A DNA stretch of 64,000 nucleotides from Isoetes taiwanensis (GCA_021234155.1 JAJEKV010000112.1:2662282-2726281); one strand, 5' to 3'; positions 11,631 to 22,836 are shown, counted from the stretch's first letter. Notes: a model not told the origin generated them from the letters alone. Numbers and translations are program-made.

Positions 11631-12200
11631 TCAAAGAGAATAAGGTAATCACGAGAGAAGAGGAAGCCGGATGAAACGCCGATGAAGAATTCCGCAATAA
11701 GTAGCAAACGCCCAACCGAAGAACGGCCCAAAACGCATGCGATGCATGCATGCGACGCGATGTATCATGCGCATGCTCGCCTTGAGCAAGAATGCCGATT
11801 CGCCACGCCGAATCGACGACATTCTTGCATCGCGCGACCGCATGAAACCAACAAAGCGCCCGAATACCAAAGGACTTCCTTAACAAACTAGGATCGAGGA
11901 CGAAGGTCACAGGATGAAGGCTAAAGGCCGGAAAGGACAGCAGGAAAGCAACGCCAAATTGGCCAAACCAGGCAGGAAGAAGCCCCTCCCCTGCCTGGAA
12001 ACAATTCAAAGAGAATAAGGTACTGCTGAGAGAAGAGGAAGCGCCGATGAAACGTCGATGAAGAATTCCGCAATAAGTAGCAAACGCCCAACCGGAAGAA
12101 CGACCCAAAACACATGCGATGCATGCATGCGACGCATGCAATGCATGCATGCTCGTCTTGAGCAAGAATGGCGATTCGCTACGCGAATCGACGACATTTT
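11631..12200. repeat. Tandem duplication, offset about 375 bp
   Basis: About 190 bp starting TTCAAAGAGAATAAGGTA at 11631 recurs at 12005. It ends at CGAATCGACGACATT (copy 1 near 11823, copy 2 near 12198). Both copies carry AAGAATTCCGCAATAAGTAG, a GCATGC-rich stretch and TTGAGCAAGAATG. The GCATGC tract has expanded and contracted between copies. The region is GC-richer than its surroundings. Overlapping open frames occur on both strands, as expected of such sequence, and none is recognisable. Confidence 0.85.
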
Positions 12201-13483
12201 ACCACATACGTTTGCCATCATTCCACATTAGTAACTCAAATTCAACATCAAGGAGGAAGCTCGCCATAGCCAATCCAATTTGCAGTATTAAAGATGACAG
12301 GATAAGGTGTGCAACATACAACATAACAATATAGATAATCGACAATGTTATGTATAACCTCTAGAACTGCTACCGTAAGATAGGACTTAAGATAGGACTG
12401 AACTGGGATAAAAATATTCTATAGTCATGGCACTGCTCCAGTATGAACTTCTGCATATTACAAACATGTGCTACTTACCTTTATTTAAACACTGAGGGAT
12501 TGATTGAATGCCTCTTATTTTCTATCTGTTATTACCGACATCAAGGACAAAGCCTGCCATAACCATATCCGCTCCCTGCAAGAAACATTTAAGAAAACAT
12601 ATAAGTCCTCATACTTGTTTTCAGCTTCAACAGATGGTCATAGTTGTTCCCAAAGATGATCATACACCAATTTCTGCAAGCATAGTATCAACATATGGAT
12701 AAGAAAGTATAGCCCTATAGCATAACCCTTGGATACCACGTAGTGATAAATCCATAAACAAATTAAGGGTTTTAACACACAATAACGGGATACTAACAGA
12801 TTAAAAAGAGAAAGGGACAAACGTTGCGTGTAATCAATCAAATGGAGAAAACAACTGCACATGCAAATAGCTGAGATGCGTACCTCGTTCTAGAATGGTG
12901 CAAATTCGAGCTGGATTAGAATGTTGTACTACAACCTCATCCTTTTACTATTCTATTATATTTACTTAAGAGAATTTAACCTTTAAACAACATGAATACA
13001 GGGCAGTTCTTTAGTCACCTGAGAGCACCAAGATTTAGAAGCCATCTAAAGCGATCTCTTTAAATGTAGTCAACTTAGACTCCTCAAACGTGGCTAGGCT
13101 CTCCAATGTATTTGAGCTCCGAACAAACTGTTTGCAGCAAGGAGCAAAATTAAATTAGCGTCACATATATGTTTGATTCTAAATGCATATAGCAATGCAT
13201 AGTGAAGAAAATGCTCAAAAGTACAATAGCCTAGATAAGAAAAGCTTGCAGATTCATAGCCAGCATAGTTTGAAGGAAAAATGCATCTACTGCAAACACA
13301 GGATGATAGCATGCAACTATTGCAAGCATATATATGGCCTAGACATGTCACATTTACATCCGATTAACACACGTAACATCTTACATGCACAATAATCTAT
13401 TAACAATGCCGTTCCAGTAAGTTGGCTTTCACTAAGACATATTTCAGAATTGAAAAGTGCTACAACGCCATTAACAGACCAAG
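12201..13483. other. No supported gene
   Basis: No exon with splice or domain support is seen. The stretch lies downstream of the small minus-strand gene that ends at 13484 and may include its 3' untranslated region. Confidence 0.4.
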
Positions 13484-13553
13484 CTAACCTCCTGAAGATC
13501 TTCTTCTAGTTGTGGCAGCTCTCTCAGTTGACTCGTTTCTCTTTGTATCCCCT
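13484..13553 (-). CDS. Last exon of a small unknown gene
   Basis: Preceded by an AG acceptor (13555-13554), this 70-base exon ends at TAG 13486-13484. Joined to the exon at 14136-14298, which ends in phase 2, it continues the frame exactly and gives a basic, Thr/Arg/Ser-rich tail (GDTKRNESTERAATTRRRSS then GG). The tail is hydrophilic and looks disordered. The phase match across the 0.58-kb intron is the main support. Confidence 0.5.
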
Positions 13554-14135
13554 CTTGCCAGGATCAAAGATACCTTGAAAAAGTTGAAAAGTGACAAACC
13601 AGTATTGCATGCATGGCTTTTAACAAATTTCCTTTGCCTACATCATAGGTAGAAACTCTACGGGCAGATCAAAAAGGAACAAAATTGTTTGATGAGGCAA
13701 AGAGATGTTCTGCTAGTTATATTAACAGCAATAACACTACATATCTACACCTTACAATCTCTACATGCAAGACAAATCATTGAGAAGTAAAGACTATGAA
13801 CCATCTGCTGGCAAGTTAAGCACCACAAACATTCATATGCTCTATTGGCATTATCGACCTGGATCATCCATAATCTGTGCCTGATATTTCTTCCATCAAA
13901 TGAACTCAACTGGTCCATGAACATCATCAACAACATGGGATGTTTGAAAACAACAAAGATCATGCTAGACAAAATGAATTTCTTAAAACTGGCCAGAGTC
14001 CAAGCAACCCATGTAACCATTATTGCAGACATGGCTAAGAACTCTGCTCCGGTAGGGAAATTGAAAGGATCAGCAGAAATGAAGGAAGCATAATATACAG
14101 GGAGCATGTCGTTCATATTGCTTTGGTTAGGATAC

Positions 14136-14298
14136 CTCATCTGTGCAGAAGTTTCTATATGTTCTGATTGTTGAACAGGTGCCCTTGCCGGATTTCTAAG
14201 GCCCATGCCACTCTGCGGCAAAGCAGGATGTAAAGAACCGGGAACCCTAAGTTTTCCACGTCTGCTTTGTTGAGCAACATGCCAGCCGTAATATGAAT
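14136..14298 (-). CDS. Middle exon of a small unknown gene
   Basis: Bounded by an AG acceptor (14300-14299) and a GTATCC donor at 14135. Read from the phase 1 end of the exon upstream, it begins DSYYGWHVAQQSRRGKLRVP and ends in ETSAQMR. The protein is polar with Pro/Ser/Arg, without membrane segments. The other open frame through this block and the intron (13745-14329) looks partly hydrophobic, but it ignores the splice signals, so I treat it as a shadow. The whole product would be roughly 120 residues. Family unknown; a small nuclear or adaptor-like protein is only a guess. Confidence 0.5.
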
Positions 14299-14394
14299 CT
14301 CTGGTTGAATCGATGGAAAGATATCCCAAGATTGAAAGCCAAAATAGAATCTAAGGCAAACAAATGGATTGATTATAGCAAAACTGACATTTAC

Positions 14395-14580
14395 CTGCGT
14401 TAGTTTGTTCTTGGTCCTCCCCATCTGCATCCCCCCCTTTCTTACTTGTATCAGATCTTTCCTCCTCCCCACAGCTCTTCACCAAAATCGTTAGAGAAGA
14501 CAAACATTAGAAGCACAAAATCGATCAGAAGGCAAACCAAAGAGTTTGACCTGGTAAAAGCCATGGAAGCTTATTATCCA
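14395..14580 (-). CDS. 5' part of a small unknown gene
   Basis: An acidic stretch (CGEEERSDTSKKGGDADGED then QEQTNA) ends at a GTAAAT donor at 14394 in phase 1, matching the next exon. The start is unresolved. A candidate ATG at 14580 begins MDNKLPWLLPG and could join through a short intron near 14540-14480 with a weak donor. An AAACCCTA telo-box near 14617-14624, just upstream of that ATG, supports a promoter there. Treat the span as first exon, small intron and second exon rather than one continuous coding segment. Confidence 0.4.
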
Positions 14581-14616
14581 TAGTTAGCGCTGCTCCAGGC
14601 AAAATCTATTGCAACA

Positions 14617-14624
14617 AAAACCCT
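14617..14624. promoter_or_regulatory. Telo-box (AAACCCTA)
   Basis: The motif lies about 40 bp upstream of the candidate ATG at 14580 of the small minus-strand gene. It resembles the telo-boxes ahead of the other two minus-strand genes in this window (4801-4809 and 40105-40113). Confidence 0.35.
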
Positions 14625-15056
14625 ATCGATCCTTTTCTCATGCCCAGAATCATCCTTATAGCATGCCTAAAGGGGATAAATCATTGCATGTCGGAAATTG
14701 AAAGGGGGCAAATCGAGAAGGGCAAATCGATCTACGCCGAGATAGGAAAGGAAAAAATGAAAATCCAGATCGTAACAAAACAAATTTTTCCGATTTTTGG
14801 AAGATCGGTTTTTTTTTTCCGGGCACCTAAAACCCATTAAACCTTAGAAAATCGAGCTTAAGAAAATACCAAAAATATTTTTGGCCAAACCGCAAAAACC
14901 CAAATTAAAAGAGTTGATGTCTCAACTACTATCTATTGGAAATTCCACTCTTTGCTTGCAGCTTGCGCCACCGTACTCTTTGAAAATGCATGCCTTGCTT
15001 GTAGCTTGCATAAAGAATAACTTCACAACTTTTAGCGCGGCAAGGTGAAAACAAAC

Positions 15057-15212
15057 AATGCCACGGTTCTATTGCGACAGCAATAGAACCGACATTCCTT
15101 GGATGGGGACGCCTTTCTTCACATCTATTTATTCATCCTCTTGTCTCATTTCCACTCATCGGCGCTCTTGAGCTCCCCTTTTCTATTTTCTCTTCTTTAG
15201 CTCCTCAAGTTT
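15057..15212 (+). repeat. 156-bp direct repeat, left copy
   Basis: By eye this copy matches 20130-20285 over its whole length. It opens with a perfect hairpin (12-bp arms, loop GACA, at 15064-15091). A T/A-rich tract (TCTATTTATTCATCC) and a pyrimidine-rich tail ending CTCCTCAAGTTT follow. The layout resembles a promoter plus transcribed leader, but that is inference. Confidence 0.9.
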
Positions 15213-15449
15213 TTGCTGACTTCTCATGTTCTTCTCGTGTTCTGCTCTCTTATCATGCAGCGCTAACCGTCCAAGGTTTCAGATGGGCAACCCGTGGTTT
15301 CCACGATGGGCGATCCATGGTTCACAGTGCTGGGTTTGCAGCGAGCATACAAGGTTTGGTTTTCTTGATCACTGGGACGGTAAGTCTTTCAATTGTGTTT
15401 CTTGATATTTGTGTTTCATAGACTTAGTTGTTGCAATAAGCAGCTCTGA

Positions 15450-15620
15450 TTGCCACTTCTTTGCCTCAGTTTCTGCCCTTAAGGCATATAGCCCAGCTTC
15501 GATTTGCGTTGGGTTGCTATTGGTTTTTTCATGCAGGTCTACGGATTGATCACTTCTTTGCCTGTTTCTGCCCTTGGGGCATATAGCCCAGCTTCGATTT
15601 GGATTTGGGTCTGCGGACTG
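15450..15620. repeat. Tandem duplication, period 97 bp
   Basis: CACTTCTTTGCCT...GGCATATAGCCCAGCTTCGATTT occurs at 15454 and again at 15551, with a few substitutions between copies. Confidence 0.75.
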
Positions 15621-16000
15621 AGGCATCTGGGTTTTGGATTGAGCGGGGTTTGGCATGCCCCGGATGTAGATCCTCAGCCATCTCTGCTCCCGATTTTTGG
15701 ATATTGTCGGTTTGTATATGTTTATTTTCTTGGCTGTCTGATATCTTCCTGCCTGGAGGGCCGGTTTGTTCCCTATCTGGCTCGAGTCAGTCTGTGTTTT
15801 GCAGAGTATAACCAGGATCAATCTGTGCTAGTATGTTCAAGGTCCACCCTGAGGCGATGATCTTCGCTGGATTCGGCCGGATGCGGGTCGGCGACCGAGT
15901 TTGCTGCCCATGTTTTGCACGAAGCGGCTGAGCTCGACCTCTGTGTTCTTTGCTTAGGTAAGGGGATACCGGGTCGTTGCTTCCCACCATTCGTTATTTC

Positions 16001-16130
16001 GGATTTCTTGGTTTTGATTTAACATGGTTCGTTTTTGCATATGCCCATGTTGTTCCCTTAGTAACGAATTTCTTGGTTTTGATTTAACATGGTTGGATCT
16101 TGCATATGCCCATGTTGTTCCCTTAGTTCC
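16001..16130. repeat. Tandem duplication, period 65 bp
   Basis: Two adjacent units share TTTCTTGGTTTTGATTTAAC, ATGGTT and TGCATATGCCCATGTTGTTC, with minor differences. This is one of several nested duplications inside the pyrimidine-rich block. Confidence 0.8.
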
Positions 16131-17229
16131 TGTCTAGTCTTGTTTTGGCATGATAATTCGGGGTCTTCTACTCTTGCTGCTTATCATTTAGTGACCTTAA
16201 TTCATTCCTTGCGATGTGACCTCTTGCAAGGGTGCATGTGCTTTGCAAGTTGATTTTTAGCTTCCTATTGTATACCTGAATCGGCTTTGGTGATTTGTGA
16301 GCTAGACAAGATGCCATGGGGCAAGCTTTATGGTTTGTCATAGGATTGGTGGCATATCATCCAAAATTTTTTGACCAGGTTATCACCATTCTCATGCTTT
16401 CCTAGAGATCACTTACCAAGGGTTGTATGAGACGTTTTGCCTTAAAGCACTTTCATCAAATTCGTGTGACCCTAGCTCTAATATTTGTGGCCCTAGTTTG
16501 TATGTTTGTATTATTTTGGTGTGATCTTTGCCCCTAGCCTTTAAGTCTTCAACGAGGTTTTCCTTAGGATATCCATAGCTTGGCTTGCTCTGGGTTGCAT
16601 AGTGGCTTTTTTCAAATTTTGGTAGTCATCATGCTTCGATATCGGTTTCTTCTGGGCATTGCATATCTCGATGTGGTATTTAGTAAAACTTGTATAGTTT
16701 TTTACATGATCTTGTGCTAAATTTGACATGGCACCTTCTTGTATCCTTATTTTTGAGCATTACTAGTCATATGGTTCGTCTGTTTTCTTATGCTGGTTAC
16801 AAGAGTGCTTAAGTTTTCATTTATCGTAGTTATTTTTCTCTAGTTCCTTGCTTTCATGCGCGTTTATGCGGTTCATTGCTCTAGGTATGGGTTATAACCT
16901 TCATATGCACATGCTTCTTTAGTACAGTCATGCCATCTCCTCATTTTTTTGCTTGGTAGTGCAATTGTCTCCATGGTTTTTATTGTGCATATTGACCAGA
17001 TGTTATTGTATGGAGGGAGAAAATTTTCTTTTTTCAGTTGGGACGCATATTTTTTGGTAGCAGACATTTGAACCTTTTCTCAAAAGCAGGTTTACATGGG
17101 TTGGTCGGAGTGCTTATTCCTAGACATGTAGGTTGATGCTCGTGTCGTTGATATGCATATTTTTTCTTATTGCTACAGTCTACATATAATTTCTTAGTCC
17201 CTATGTTTTACTAATATTTCTAATTATAT

Positions 17230-17870
17230 GGTTTACACATTTTTTCCTAGCCACTCATTTGGTCATCTTACTCCTTTAACCCTGTTTGCTCCTGTGATTG
17301 GGTTTCTTTCTCGTTGTACCTTTTGTCCCATGTTTCTAATTGGATGTTTTGCATTTTTTATGCTTTCTTCCTCTTTTTGTGATCCCAAAATTATGTCGTC
17401 CAACGCATTACATTTTCTTTCTTGATCGTCTTTTTCATCTCGCATTTTTCCTTACCTTCTTTTGTCTCATTCATCTTAGTTTTTCTAATTGTTCTGTCTC
17501 CTTCATTTGTTCATCTCATCTTTTGCCTTGTTGTTGTTCTTTCTGCCTTGTTAGGGTCCAGTTGCTTGGCCTTTTTTTTTTTTGTTTGTCCTAGTTGCAG
17601 GATTTCCCGCAGATTTTCTTATTTTTATGTGTTTACATATAGATTTCCTAACCCGTATGGTTGTCTCATATTCCTATTTATCTGGGTTACACATATTTTT
17701 TCTAGCCACTCCTATGGTCATCTTACTCTCTTCACCTCGTTTGCTCCTATGATCGGGTTCCTTTCTTGCTTTACATTTCCTTCTATGTATCTCAGTATGT
17801 TCCCTTCGCTTGTTTTCATTTGGATGTCTTCCATTTTTTATGCTTTCAGGTTTATCTTCCACATTTGTTT
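17230..17870. repeat. Diverged duplication, offset about 455 bp
   Basis: A segment with CTAGCCACTC, GGTCATCTTACTC, TTTGCTCCT and CATTTTTTATGCTTTC occurs near 17242-17365 and again near 17700-17850. The second copy has extra sequence in its middle. The open frames across both copies are translations of this C/T-rich DNA and show only leucine/serine/phenylalanine-rich noise. Confidence 0.65.
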
Positions 17871-19750
17871 CTAGCACGTGCTCCTTTCGTTCGAGTCGTC
17901 GTCTGCATCTTGTCTACCTTATGAATATGCTATCTTGGTTCTCTTGCTTTAGGGTTTTCTTGTCCCTTGTGAATACTTTATCTAGTATTATGGCTCTTGT
18001 TTCCAACATTAATGTAGATAGGTTATATGCTCTTTTTCCTTGTGTGTTCTAGTTTACGACTGCGCAATTGTTTTTCTATTTATGGTGTTGGTCGTGTGTA
18101 TTCGCGAGATCAGTGCAGGCTCCTTTCTATAACTTTTCGGTTCTTGCTGATGGAGGTCTTTGAGGGCCTGCTCTTGCTCTTTCTCATAGTTACCTTTGTG
18201 TGCTTATTTAACATTGCATTTTTTGACCTTACGTCACGCGACCTTAACTATGTTGTCCCTATGCACTTTGTTCCTCTATTCACGAGCCCTTTATTTTTCC
18301 TGTTTTTTCACCTTTATATCCTGTTTGTCTCTTTGTCCTCCATATTGATCCTTACCTCTTGATCCACACTCCTTGTTCCTCCTCTATTTCTTTCACTTAC
18401 CCTTTTGAAGCATCCTTTCTTTGGTTTCTCATACTAACCATCTAGGAGCATTGTTGTGCTTATACAAAGGATTTATTTCTCAGGTTTGTGGCATCCTTAG
18501 TCAGGTTTGTTTGCAAGCATGCTTTCTTTGATCTCATATCCACATCTCGCATGCAGGTTTACAACATGTTTTTTAGATATTTTATTTTTTATTTTTGCGA
18601 GCATATTCTCTTGGATTTCATAGTCGACTCTTGCAAGCATATTAGAATAACTTGTCGTTTATATAGTTCAGCATCTAGTTTACTTGTATGTATTGGCACA
18701 ATTATCTTTCTTTAAGTATCTTATGTGTTTTGGTTCATATTTTGATTTGTTTCTTGTGTTTCGCTCATTACATTTTCCTCGTTACATCATGATTTCACAA
18801 TCATTGCTCGATTGTTTCTGGCTTTTCATGTTTGGGATGTCTGGCATGGTATGAGCCATGTTTAGTTCCATTATCTCTTGTCTCCCTTTATTTCATATTT
18901 TTTTGTTTGATTCCGTAACTTATGTTTTATTATTCCATGGTGATGTTGCCCCTTTTTGTCACCTTGGATAATATTACTCTTCTTACTCCTCCGACCCGCT
19001 TTTGTGCCCTTCAATCCTGTTAGTTTGTGCCCTATTGCCTTGCTTACCCCTTCTTGCCACTGTCGCAGTTCTCTTATTTCTCCTTTGGTCCTGGTTTTCG
19101 GGTTTATCTCGTTCATGGATTGCCATTAGAGGCTCCCACATTTGTCTCTAGGTGTCTTGTGCTCCTTTTGTTTAGTCGTCTTCTGCATCTTGTCTTTCTT
19201 GTGAATATGGCCATCTTGGTTTCTCACTCCTGTCTTGAATTATTATGCTCTTTTCGAGGGCTATTCTTGCTAGTTCCAAGAGTTGAAGTTGGTTAACAAA
19301 TTTCTATGGTTTTACTGGTATTTTCTTTTTAGTTATCAAATGTTATCTCCTCGGATTTCTTTGAGTTGTTGCAGTTTACAATTGTCTTTATGGTTCTACT
19401 AGTGCATGTTGATCTTTTGTTATGATATATCTCTTTTTATACGGGTCGATTGGACATGGATGTTCTTTCTTTGAGTTCTTATCATTTTGAGTTTTTCCTT
19501 TCCTTTGGAAAGCGTTACCCTCTAGTATTTCGTGGTTGCATGGAGGTCGTTGAGGGCCTATTGTCGCTTTCTTCTCAGTGTTTCTCATGGTTGCCCCTAT
19601 GGGCGTGTTAGACATTTGTATTATGCAGCCTTGCATCATGCGACATTAAGTATGTTGTCCTTATGTACTCTATTCTTTTGGTTCACGATCCCTTTATCTT
19701 CCCTTTTCTTCATCATTATATTTGGTTCGTCTCTTTTCTCTTTTACTCGC
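17870..19750. repeat. Diverged duplication, offset 1.26-1.4 kb
   Basis: Two landmarks near 17880-18350 recur in order at 19135-19750: CGTCxTCTGCATCTTGTCT...ATCTTGGTT, and later GGAGGTCxTTGAGGGCCT...TATGTTGTCC. The growing offset shows indels between the copies. This points to old segmental duplication within the block. Confidence 0.6.
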
Positions 19751-20129
19751 CTTTTTCTCCTTATCTATGTTTGGTTCGTTTCTTTTGTCCTTTACTCGTC
19801 TTTTCTCCTTATCTCTTTCACTTACCCTCTTGAAACGTCCTGGTCCTTCTTGAATCGTCTTGATGTTTGCTCTCCTTCGTGTGTTCGCCGTCTCGCTATA
19901 GTTCTTTGCCTTCTTAGTGCCACTTTTATCATACTCTTTATCCTGATTCACTTTGCCTAGCCTTTTGTTGTTGTTCCAGTTGCCTATTCTATTCCGATCA
20001 TCCTTCTTTGTGTTTTCCTCACTTTGGTTGCTCTGCCCTTTCCCCTAGTTATCTTCCTTTGTCTAGTCCTTTTGAGATAGATTCCTCTTCTATCGGCCAA
20101 CTTGTTTGTCTCATAGGACCTATCCTAGG

Positions 20130-20285
20130 AATGCCACGGTTCTATTGCGACAGCAATAGAACCGACATTCCTTGGATGGGGACGCCTTTCTTCACATCTA
20201 TTTATTCATCCTCTTGTCTCATTTCCACTCATCGGCGCTCTTGAGCTCCCCTTTTCTATTTTCTCTTCTTTAGCTCCTCAAGTTT
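20130..20285 (+). repeat. 156-bp direct repeat, right copy
   Basis: Matches 15057-15212 without a difference that I can see, including the 12-bp-arm hairpin (here 20137-20164). Its flanks differ from those of the left copy except for the first few bases. Such identity next to heavily diverged internal duplications implies a recent duplication, gene conversion or LTR-like replication. Confidence 0.9.
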
Positions 20286-20314
20286 CCCTCCCGCTCCTCC
20301 CTCTTGTGTCTTTT

Positions 20315-21050
20315 ATGTTGTGGCTCTGTAGCCTTCAGTTTTCCTCCATAGTTTCTTTTTCTCGGCATGGTGTCGTAGCCTCCGAGACAATTTTTGTTAT
20401 TCATTTCCTCTCGGCGTGGCACTGTAGCCTCTGAGTGCTATTATATTTTTGATATTTGCGCTTTGGCCTCCCTCACGTGATAGTTATTTGCATTTGATCA
20501 TGTTCGTTATTTCTTTTTCTTTTCTCTGTCCTTGAAATGTGCATTCTTTATGTCCTCAGTGTGGCTTTGTCGCCTCTAGTTTACTCCGTGTGCATGTCAA
20601 TACATGTCAAGTGATAATTTTCCGCCCGCCTCTCCTTTCTTCAGCTTGTTGTCATATCAAAGGTTTTTCATATAATTTTTTGTGGGTTCGTATTCAGTCA
20701 ATGGTGTGGCTTAGTGGCCTTCTATTCTTGTGACATCTCTCTTTCTCAATGCCACATTGTAGCCTTCAAGACAGTCGCATTGTAGCCTTCAAGACAGTAT
20801 TTTATTTATTCATTCATGTTTTCTCTCGGTGTGGCACTGTAGCCTCTCAATCAATATTTATTATTTATGTTTTCTCTCGGGGTGGCGATGTTGCCTCCGA
20901 GATCATATTTATTGTTTTTTCTCGGCGTGGCGCTGTAGCCTCCGAGGCAGCACTAATCGGTTGTTTTTTCCCGCGATTGTCATTCCGCGGACGGTTCCCG
21001 ATTGGTCGGCTGTTGTTTCTTTCTCGCGTGGCCCTGGAGCCTCCGAGTCT
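20315..21050 (+). repeat. Degenerate hairpin repeat (CTCGG...GTAGCC...CCGAG)
   Basis: About ten imperfect copies of a motif like CTCGGCGTGGCACTGTAGCC followed by TCCGAG are spaced irregularly (for example near 20365, 20411, 20824, 20874, 20919 and 21014). In the best copies the CTCGG and CCGAG ends pair to form a short stem around a conserved GTGGC...GTAGCC core. Other copies near 20315, 20556, 20703 and 20746 keep the core but have lost the stem. Confidence 0.75.
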
Positions 21051-21417
21051 TCTTGCCTATGGCATCTAACTCATTGACGGGTTATTTTTCTTTCAGCCTT
21101 GATTCTGCAGGATTTTTTAAGGTCTTGTGGTTGCAAGAGTGCGTGGGGTCGTGCTTCAACTATTTGCTTGGGTTTTCCTCAAAACCTAAGAAGGCGTGGT
21201 TCTTCTTCCCGATGAGGAGCAGTCACCAGGTCTTCTCACCTTTGCATCGACCATGTGGCGGTTAAAACTATTTTTTATGTTGTATTCTTCAGTATCACCA
21301 TGCTCTCGATGATTGTCTAGTTTCGGAGCATTTAAAGTTCATATTTCCAAATTTTTCTACCCCTACTGAGGGATCCATTTGTACTCAATGTTTTACAAAG
21401 CTTAATGAGAACATCAC

Positions 21418-21489
21418 TTCACCTTGCCAACTTGTTCACCTTGTTTTCACCTTGTTACTACTGGAGGTTGAACAAGTTGGCAAGGTGAA
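21418..21489. repeat. Perfect 21-bp inverted repeat
   Basis: TTCACCTTGCCAACTTGTTC A at 21418-21438 is the exact reverse complement of 21469-21489. A second partial partner (TTGTTTTCACCTTG, 21441-21454) can also pair with 21481-21494. The right arm overlaps the 22-mer that bounds the composite repeat, so the hairpin may mark an element end. Confidence 0.9.
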
Positions 21490-21501
21490 AACAAACAATG
21501 A

Positions 21502-22090
21502 TTCTTTGCCTTAGTAGTGGTGAACATATGCCATCAGTACATGTCTCTCTCTTTTACTTTGCATCTTTACCTATAGCATTTTATGCCATGTGCCATTACT
21601 ACATGTTTGTCTGTCTGAACAAATCTATCAAGTAGATCCCCTTTTCTTTTTAGGGCTTTTTAAGATAATGAGACCCTATGAAGTAAAGCTACCTTTTTAG
21701 GACCTCATGAGCTCTTTTCCAAAGATAAAGCAAATAACGTGGCCCGATCACCAGATTAAATTGGCATTCCATCTTTTACCATGATGCTTGATTGCATCAT
21801 CAAGATTATAGGGCTAAGAATATGTAAAAGATGTTGATTATTGCAATTTTGATTGTTAGGGATTTTATCTAAAGTTTTGGAATGACATGCTATTAAAGTA
21901 AATTCACATTGCTTTCTTATGCCCTATGAGGTCATGATTTATGCTGTTTTCATTAGGTTCGAATGATCTCTCTTTTAAGAGCTTTTTGGGTTGCCCCTAA
22001 GGGGGCAAGCCCTTGTTGAGGTGAGTTTGTGGCATATTCTAGGTATATGCCAATATATACCCAGAATATGCCAATGACTGCTCCAAACCC
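21502..22090. other. No supported gene; copy of a dispersed repeat
   Basis: No gene is seen. At 21985-22075 a segment with GTTGCCCCTAAGGGGGCAAG and runs of ATATGCC is related to one at 24230-24300 (GTTGCCCCTATGGGG, AGCATATGC), so a small dispersed repeat is likely. Confidence 0.4.
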
Positions 22091-22112
22091 ATCATAGGCT
22101 GTAAAATGTCAG

Positions 22113-22689
22113 TTGCCCCTATTGCTGGAGAGGGACTCTGTAAACTGGGAAACTGGTGCTCGCTCCTTGCTCGAGGCTGCAGCATTGATGGATGCAGCCC
22201 TTGAACTACTTAGAACGGCAGGTGACTCCAAATCTGCTCAAAATATTGAGAGAAATGACTGGTATCGCCTTCATCGGGCGCTCACAATCATCAAGGTAGA
22301 TCTTACAACCATGTCGCATTTAGTTTGCACTTCTAGATCAATCAAAGCATAAGTGGCCGAAGCCTTGCTGGTTAGTGACAAAAAATGATCCACAGACAAC
22401 TGGACTCCCACGAAGCAGCTTTCAACATATAGGGAAGCAAGAGAATGGCTACATGTTCAAAGTCATAGCAGGACAATTTTGTGAATTTCGGTGTTATATC
22501 AGCAATGATTCCAAGGATAATTACGAGTTTTCTGTTGATAAATATCTAGAATGGCAGTCTCACATGTCATCTACAGCTAAGTTTACACACAGAGACTTCT
22601 ACATGCTTTTCTATATCACACAGAAATTGGTTATGAAGGATTCCTATGTTGACAAGAAAATGGTACAGAGGCAGAAAAATATGGTTTAA
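22113..22689 (+). CDS. Unrecognised frames inside a copia-like element
   Basis: Two open stretches in different frames, 79 codons (22113-22352) and 104 codons (22375-22689), lie just upstream of a polypurine tract and LTR. The first reads like a helical domain (LLEAAALMDAALELLRTAGD). The second is mixed and polar (QENGYMFKVIAGQFCEFRCY). Neither matches the integrase, reverse transcriptase or RNase H motifs expected before a copia 3' LTR. The element may be non-autonomous or carry captured host sequence. Function unknown. Confidence 0.3.
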
Positions 22690-22827
22690 AACCAAGTTCC
22701 AGTGGCACCCATGGTTACTTATGTGGTTAAGCTTGATTTATATGCTGAATTTTAGGACCTCTAACATCTCAGGGGGGATGTTAGTCCTAGGATTTATAGT
22801 TTTGTTTTTTTCAGCCATGCACGTCAT

Positions 22828-22836
22828 CAGGGGGGA
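22828..22836 (+). promoter_or_regulatory. Polypurine tract of an LTR element
   Basis: AGGGGGGA immediately precedes the TGTTAGAG start of the LTR. A similar AGGGGGGATGTTAG occurs about 60 bp upstream (about 22771-22784), possibly an older or duplicated tract. Confidence 0.6.

Larger units (their letters stand above)
15039..21501. mobile_element. Composite pyrimidine-rich repeat of unknown class
   Basis: The block is bounded on both sides by the identical 22-mer whose core is GGCAAGGTGAAAACAAACA (15039-15060 and 21480-21501). It contains a 156-bp exact direct repeat at 15057-15212 and 20130-20285. Between them the plus strand is strikingly C+T-rich for kilobases, with diverged internal duplications and no coding sequence I can defend; the long frames near 17.2-20 kb are by-products of the base skew. 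The 22-mer pair could be a target-site duplication or terminal repeats. At the left the 22-mer directly precedes the 156-mer, whereas at the right it lies 1.2 kb after it, a circularly permuted order. No reverse transcriptase or transposase is seen, so it may be a large non-autonomous element. Confidence 0.55.

Noticed and set aside
11533-12165. 210-codon minus-strand frame
   Set aside because: It spans the tandem duplication and parallel frames exist on both strands, so it is an accident of GC-richer repeated DNA.
13745-14329. 194-codon minus-strand frame with hydrophobic segments
   Set aside because: It runs across a good donor (14135) and through an intron. The spliced model with matching phases explains the block better.
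17228-19960. Several long plus-strand open frames of up to 150 codons
   Set aside because: They lie in a strongly C/T-skewed repeat block, translate to Leu/Ser/Phe/Cys-rich noise, and overlap one another in different frames. No domain or splice context.
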